NCBI RefSeq assembly: GCF_013409595.1
Contig: NZ_JACCBD010000001.1
Coordinates: 3,410,001 to 3,474,000, forward strand
DNA from: Leucobacter aridicollis
GTDB taxonomy: Bacteria; Actinomycetota; Actinomycetes; Actinomycetales; Microbacteriaceae
DNA: 64,000 bases
Direction of reading: 5' to 3'
Positions 60,189 to 64,000 of this stretch are shown in pieces (position 1 is the first letter of the stretch; the number at the start of each line of letters is the position of its first letter). Below the pieces are notes generated by a model. It searched no databases, was not told the origin of the DNA, and worked only from the letters and a program-made list of their open reading frames with translations. The position numbers and the translations under genes were made by a program.

Positions 60189-60551
60189 TTATGCACTCGC
60201 CTTCGCAGCAGCGCGAGCTGCCTTAGCCTGGTCACGCTTCGACTGCGCTGCACGCTGAGCGATGAGCTCGTCTGCGCGGAGCACCTTCGTGCGGAGAACA
60301 GCCTCGGAGATACCCAGCTGACGATCGAGCTCAGCGGTAGCCTCGGGGGTCGCGGTGAAGTTCACCACAACGTAGATGCCCTCGGCCTGCTTGTTGATCT
60401 CGTATGCCAGGCGACGCTTGCCCCAGATGTCGACGTTCTCGATCTCGCCATTCGCGTTCGTAATGACGGAGAGGAACTTCTCCATGCTGGGAGCCACGGT
60501 GCGCTCGTCGATACCGGGATCGAGGATCACCATGAGTTCGTAAGGATGCAT
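60189..60551 (-). CDS. rpsF: 30S ribosomal protein bS6
   Basis: This 120-residue protein starts [57 protein letters not shown], the standard bS6 fold, with an Ala/Lys tail. ATG 60551 is preceded by GGAGG. A longer open frame upstream would run through the leader hairpin and is rejected. It is the first gene of rpsF-ssb-rpsR-rplI. Confidence 0.95.
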   Translation of the reverse strand: MHPYELMVILDPGIDERTVAPSMEKFLSVITNANGEIENVDIWGKRRLAYEINKQAEGIYVVVNFTATPEATAELDRQLGISEAVLRTKVLRADELIAQRAAQSKRDQAKAARAAAKASA

Positions 60552-60579
60552 TACTGACCCACCTCCTTCGGACTTCACG

Positions 60580-60598
60580 GCCACAGGATTTCTGTGGC
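60580..60598 (-). promoter_or_regulatory. rpsF leader hairpin, possible S6:S18 autoregulatory RNA
   Basis: GCCACAG and CTGTGGC form a 7-bp stem with a 5-base loop about 28 bp upstream of the rpsF start, and the transcript continues CCGTGAAG toward the GGAGG. Leaders of this kind bind bS6:bS18 in many bacteria to repress the operon. The match to the consensus was judged only by eye. Confidence 0.4.
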
Positions 60599-60694
60599 AG
60601 GAGGGTGTTGTTGCATCGTGCCTGAGCCCCAAACCGAGTGTTCGGCGCACAGACAACCTAAGTAGCCTACCATCTTCAGCCCTAAAGTGGAGCC

Positions 60695-61909
60695 ATGCGG
60701 ATCGCTCTCGTCTCGATGCACACCTCTCCGACCGAGATACCGGGCTCCGGCGACGCCGGCGGGATGAATGTCGTTGTCGCCGAGGCCGCTCGGGCGTTGA
60801 GCGCGCGCGGGCACGAGGTCGTCGTCGCAACCCGCGCCCGCGCCGACCTTCCAGCTGGCGTGACGCGCCTCGCATGGAGCGGGCGAGCTGCTGCAGGTCA
60901 GGATCCCCTGAGCCCAGTTGTCGCGGTGCTGCCCGCTGGCGATCCTGAACTCGCGAAGGGGGAGCTGCCGGGGGTCGTGGAGCAGTTCGCGGCCGAACTT
61001 CGCGCCCTGGGCCGCTTCGACGCTGTGCACGGTCACTACTGGCTCAGCGCCCTCGCAGCGCAGCGGGCGTGGGGCGGAAGTGCACCCGTAGTGACAACAT
61101 TCCATACGCTCGCCGCACAAAAAAACGCGCTCCTCGCGGCCGGGGACCGGCCGGAGCCAGCGGTTCGACTGAACGCAGAGGCCGCGCTCGCCCACTCATC
61201 GTTCGTTGTCGCCGGGAGCGAGAGTGAGCTCGCCGGCGTCAACGCCTTCTACGGGACGCCGGCGCTCGGCAGCGCGGTCGTCCACCCCGGGGTGGACACG
61301 GCCCTCTTCGCGCCGCGATCAGGCGGGGCAGGCTCGGCTGCGCCGCTCCGCGTGACCGTGCTCGGGCGCGTGCAGCCGTTGAAGGGCCAGGACCTTGCAG
61401 TCCGGGCCGCGGCGGAGCTCGCGATCGCCGATCCTGGTCTCTTTGCGCGAACCGAGTGGGTGATTGCGGGGGAGCCGACTCCCGGTGCCGCCGACTACGC
61501 GGCGGAGCTCCGCCGCCTCGCCGAGCGCGCCGGGATCGCCGCTCGCGTCCGGTTCCTCCCCGCGCAGTCGCGCGAGCAGGCGGCCGCGCTCCTTGCGTCG
61601 AGCGCGCTCGTGCTCGTTCCATCGCACTCGGAAACGTTCGGTCTCACCGCGCTTGAGGCTGGCGCGAGCGGGGCGCCCGTGATCGCGGCCGGGCACACCG
61701 GCCTGCTCGAGGCCGTCCCGGACGGCGTGGCTGGCGTGCACCTGTCCGGCAGGGACCCCGTGGCGTGGGCGGGAGCAATCGCCGACCTGCTGCGCGACGA
61801 ACCGCGCCGGGCACAGCTTGCGGCATCGGCACGTCGCCATGCGGAGCTGCACGATTGGGCCGCGCACGCCGCGGCGCTCGAGCGGATCTACGCGACCCTC
61901 GCCGGCTAA
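60695..61909 (+). CDS. mshA: glycosyltransferase family 4, probable mycothiol glycosyltransferase MshA
   Basis: This 404-residue GT-B enzyme is placed to transfer GlcNAc to inositol-3-phosphate, the first committed mycothiol step. The N-terminal [19 protein letters not shown] is the MshA-type UDP-sugar/inositol loop. [16 protein letters not shown] and the C-terminal EX7E site [23 protein letters not shown] follow. Convergent ino1 makes the acceptor precursor and the mshB-like deacetylase lies beyond, so three of the pathway's steps are clustered. GlgA-like or other GT4 activity is a lesser possibility. Confidence 0.82.
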   Translation: MRIALVSMHTSPTEIPGSGDAGGMNVVVAEAARALSARGHEVVVATRARADLPAGVTRLAWSGRAAAGQDPLSPVVAVLPAGDPELAKGELPGVVEQFAAELRALGRFDAVHGHYWLSALAAQRAWGGSAPVVTTFHTLAAQKNALLAAGDRPEPAVRLNAEAALAHSSFVVAGSESELAGVNAFYGTPALGSAVVHPGVDTALFAPRSGGAGSAAPLRVTVLGRVQPLKGQDLAVRAAAELAIADPGLFARTEWVIAGEPTPGAADYAAELRRLAERAGIAARVRFLPAQSREQAAALLASSALVLVPSHSETFGLTALEAGASGAPVIAAGHTGLLEAVPDGVAGVHLSGRDPVAWAGAIADLLRDEPRRAQLAASARRHAELHDWAAHAAALERIYATLAG

Positions 61910-61968
61910 GCGCGCGGGGCGCGCGTCAGCGTGGCGCCGGCCGCCCACGATCCTCCTACCTCCAACTA

Positions 61969-62013
61969 TTCTTCTGGCCCCCAACTATCCGGGATAGTTG
62001 GGGGCCAGAAGAA
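61969..62013. terminator. 22-bp perfect inverted repeat between mshA and ino1
   Basis: The arm at 61969-61990 (TTCTTCTGGCCCCCAACTAT...) is exactly complementary to 61992-62013, with a single central base. It lies between convergent genes and can terminate both. A practical loop of a few bases would form by opening the innermost pairs. Confidence 0.75.
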
Positions 62014-62065
62014 CATTTGCGTGGGGGAGGAGGCAGCCTCGCGCCGCCCGACCCCGTCTCGCGGG

Positions 62066-63133
62066 CTAGGCGCCTGCGATGAAAGCTTCGAGCTCCGCAC
62101 GCGCCTCGTCGTCGGGCTTCTGCACGGGCGGCGACTTCATGAAGTAGGCCGACGCCGCCTCGACGGGCCCGCCGTGGCCGCGGTCGAGCGCGACCTTCGC
62201 GGTGCGGATCGCGTCGATCATCGTGCCTGCGGAGTTGGGGGAGTCCCACACTTCAAGCTTGTACTCGAGCATCATCGGCACGTCGCCGAAGCCGCGGCCC
62301 TCCAGCCGAACGAACGCGAACTTACGATCCTCAAGCCACGGCACGTGGTCGCTCGGCCCGACGTGCACGTCTTCGGCAGGAAGGTCCGCCTCGATGTTCG
62401 AGGTGACTGCCTGCGTCTTCGAGATCTTCTTCGAGTGCAGTCGGCTGCGCTCGAGCATGTTCTTGAAGTCCATGTTGCCGCCGACGTTGAGCTGGTAGGT
62501 GTGGTCGAGCGCGATGCCACGGCTCTCCAGCAGCCGGGCGAGCACGCGGTGCGTGATCGTCGCGCCGACCTGGCTCTTGATGTCGTCGCCGACGATGGGC
62601 AGACCGGCTTCGGTGAACTTGGCGGCCCACTCGGGGTCGCTCGCGACGAAGACGGGGATCGCGTTGACGAACGCGACGCCAGCCTCAAGGGCGGCCTGCG
62701 CGTAGAACTTCACGGCCTCCTCGCTGCCGACTGGCAGGTAGCACGCGAGCACCTCGGCGCCGGAGTCGCGCAGCACCTGAGCGACGTCGACGGGCGTCGC
62801 AGTCGACTCGACGACCTCGTCGCGGTAGTACATGCCGAGACCGTCGTAGGTCGGAGCGCGGAGTACCTCAAGGCCGATGTGGGGCACGTCCGAGAACTTG
62901 ATGGTGTTGTTGCGGCCGGCCCAGATCGCCTCGGAGAGGTCCGTGCCAACCTTTTCTGCGTCGACGTCGAACGCCGCAACGAACTCGAGATCGGACACGT
63001 GGTATCCGCCGAGGCGAACGTGCATGAGCCCGGGAACCTCTGCGTCGTCTGCGGCGTCGCGGTAGTACTCGACACCCTGCACGAGCGAGCTCACGCAGTT
63101 TCCAATTCCCGCGAGGGCGACCTTCACACTCAT
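62066..63133 (-). CDS. ino1: inositol-3-phosphate synthase
   Basis: This 355-residue NAD-dependent isomerase makes 1L-myo-inositol-1-phosphate from glucose-6-phosphate. The cofactor fold is [16 protein letters not shown]. The catalytic and substrate segments include [35 protein letters not shown] and [29 protein letters not shown], typical of the actinobacterial Ino1 type. It supplies inositol for mycothiol and phosphatidylinositol. It is convergent with mshA and 100 bp downstream of the deacetylase gene. Confidence 0.94.
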   Translation of the reverse strand: MSVKVALAGIGNCVSSLVQGVEYYRDAADDAEVPGLMHVRLGGYHVSDLEFVAAFDVDAEKVGTDLSEAIWAGRNNTIKFSDVPHIGLEVLRAPTYDGLGMYYRDEVVESTATPVDVAQVLRDSGAEVLACYLPVGSEEAVKFYAQAALEAGVAFVNAIPVFVASDPEWAAKFTEAGLPIVGDDIKSQVGATITHRVLARLLESRGIALDHTYQLNVGGNMDFKNMLERSRLHSKKISKTQAVTSNIEADLPAEDVHVGPSDHVPWLEDRKFAFVRLEGRGFGDVPMMLEYKLEVWDSPNSAGTMIDAIRTAKVALDRGHGGPVEAASAYFMKSPPVQKPDDEARAELEAFIAGA

Positions 63134-63233
63134 CGAAACCCCATATTTCTCTCTCCGGCGGCCAATAGGCCCAACCGTCTAGTGTAATCGCCCAGGCTGG
63201 GCGTTGAACCTATGCCGCCAGTGGCGGAGGCGG

Positions 63234-64000
63234 CTACCCCGCGGGTCGGAGGCGGAACGCCTCGACCGAGGAGATCGCCTGGCGCTGCCCGCCGACATGG
63301 ACAATCTCGTCACCATCGACGGTGAGCTGAGTCGCGTAGGCCCGGAGGGCGACCACCTTCCGGCCGAGCCATGGCGTCACGTCGTACGCCTCCGGGGCAT
63401 CACCATCGTCGGCCGCCGCTCGCTCGTCGACCTCGGCTCCGTCGCTCACGATCTCCCAGAATGGCAGATCGAGCGCAACGGCAACGGCCCTGGCGATCCG
63501 GTGCGCGTGGACATGGTCCGGGTGGCCGTAGCCGCCCCCGTCGTCATAGCTCACGATCGCACCAGCGCCCGCCTCGTTGGCCGCGGCAAAGAGATCGTTC
63601 AACGACTCGACCGCTGGCACGACCGTGAGCGCGTCCACGGTGGCGTCTGCACTGGGACCGGCCTGTCCGGACGCGAGCCACTCCATGCCCGAGTCCTCGT
63701 AGATCGTCGGCTGGAGGCCCTCGGCCCTGGCCGGGGGAACCCCGAGAAACGCGTGGCGTTCCACCCCGAGCATCGCGAGCGCGGCCGACAGTTCGGCCTG
63801 GCGGTGCGGCGCGAGCCCGTCGGTACCAGCGAGGTGCGCGAGCGGGCCGTCAACGACCTCCCCACGCTCACCACGGGTGAGCGTGACAACCAGGGGCTCC
63901 CGGCCGGCCTCAGACAGGGCGGCGAGCGTGCCTCCCGTCGTGATCGTCTCGTCGTCTGGGTGGGCGTGCACGAACATCACGCGCGTCGCACCCGAAAACC
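63234..64000 (-). CDS. PIG-L family deacetylase, MshB-like, 5' end missing
   Basis: At least 249 residues are present and the frame stays open to the right edge (…FSGATRV-MFVHAHPDDET), so the true start is probably outside. Zinc ligands are in FVHAHPDDET (HPDD) and GYGHPDHVHAHRI. RGERGEVVDGPLAHL and DDGGGYGHPD match M. tuberculosis MshB, which deacetylates GlcNAc-inositol in mycothiol synthesis. Mca-type amidase or other LmbE activities are less likely given mshA and ino1 next door. No ribosome-binding site precedes the internal GTG/ATG at 63980/63977, supporting truncation by the window. Confidence 0.8.
   Translation of the reverse strand, partial: FSGATRVMFVHAHPDDETITTGGTLAALSEAGREPLVVTLTRGERGEVVDGPLAHLAGTDGLAPHRQAELSAALAMLGVERHAFLGVPPARAEGLQPTIYEDSGMEWLASGQAGPSADATVDALTVVPAVESLNDLFAAANEAGAGAIVSYDDGGGYGHPDHVHAHRIARAVAVALDLPFWEIVSDGAEVDERAAADDGDAPEAYDVTPWLGRKVVALRAYATQLTVDGDEIVHVGGQRQAISSVEAFRLRPAG

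Noticed and set aside
60552..60875. Extension of rpsF upstream by about 108 codons.
   Set aside because: It overlaps the leader hairpin and the divergent mshA start; bS6 begins MHPYEL.

Overview
The window is a very G+C-rich actinobacterial chromosome segment. The best guess is a Microbacteriaceae member, perhaps Leucobacter-like. This is inferred from the mycothiol genes (mshA, ino1, mshB-like), the rpsF-ssb-rpsR-rplI and dnaB order, the frequent GTG/TTG starts and 4-bp gene overlaps, and the gene content. No rRNA, tRNA, CRISPR array, insertion sequence or prophage was seen. The replication genes suggest a position not far from oriC, but dnaA and dnaN are outside the window.

Layout. 1-4.0 kb: a TrpXYZ-type ABC importer next to a HisC-like aromatic aminotransferase, then a PEBP protein. 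4.1-15.0 kb: a sialic-acid locus in which a SiaEFGI-like ABC importer (SBP_bac_5 type, with a permease-ATPase fusion) is followed by nanA-, nanK- and nanE-like genes and an esterase-like hydrolase. It is flanked by two FadR-type GntR regulators; the one divergent from siaE is a likely NanR. 15.0-20.5 kb: a TipA-type MerR regulator with a 19-bp-spacer promoter, an SGNH hydrolase, and a cassette of XRE-cupin regulator, FAD amine oxidase and POT peptide transporter. 20.5-24.8 kb: a zinc operon znuA-znuC-znuB-znuB-zur with two Zur-box-like palindromes upstream. 25-27.4 kb: two paralogous one-TM proteins and an amidase.

27.4-32 kb: a catabolic operon of unknown substrate (NIPSNAP protein, SAF-domain dehydrogenase, KdgT-like permease, HpaI-like aldolase, with a GntR regulator downstream). 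Its promoter, TTGACG-N17-TATGCT, abuts a 22-nt near-perfect palindrome. 32-35.2 kb: TauE/SafE exporter, a CsoR-box-controlled copper chaperone, a CDF zinc exporter and a metallo-beta-lactamase-fold hydrolase. 35.2-38.8 kb: etfB-etfA followed by an unusual cytochrome b whose long Ala/Pro N-terminus carries three copies of a GLPRVxGGxPWPP motif. 39-43.4 kb: gntR-prpD-prpB-prpC, the methylcitrate cycle. 43.6-46.8 kb: an OpuC-type osmolyte importer. 46.9-52.7 kb: a branched-chain 2-oxoacid dehydrogenase operon (E1alpha-E1beta-E2) followed by a Zn-alcohol dehydrogenase and an SDR. 52.8-58.3 kb: a holin-like membrane protein, purB, a siderophore-interacting reductase, two membrane proteins and dnaB. 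DnaA-box clusters lie upstream of both purB and dnaB. 58.8-60.6 kb: rpsF-ssb-rpsR-rplI. 60.7-64 kb: mycothiol biosynthesis (mshA, ino1, partial mshB-like).

Most genes are on the minus strand in tightly coupled operons, and many junctions are ATGA/GTGA/TTGA overlaps. Several intergenic regions carry long, perfect inverted repeats without U-tracts that look like actinobacterial terminators. The systems that look least described are the NIPSNAP/SAF/KdgT/HpaI operon and the etfBA-cytochrome b unit with its repeated Pro-rich motif.
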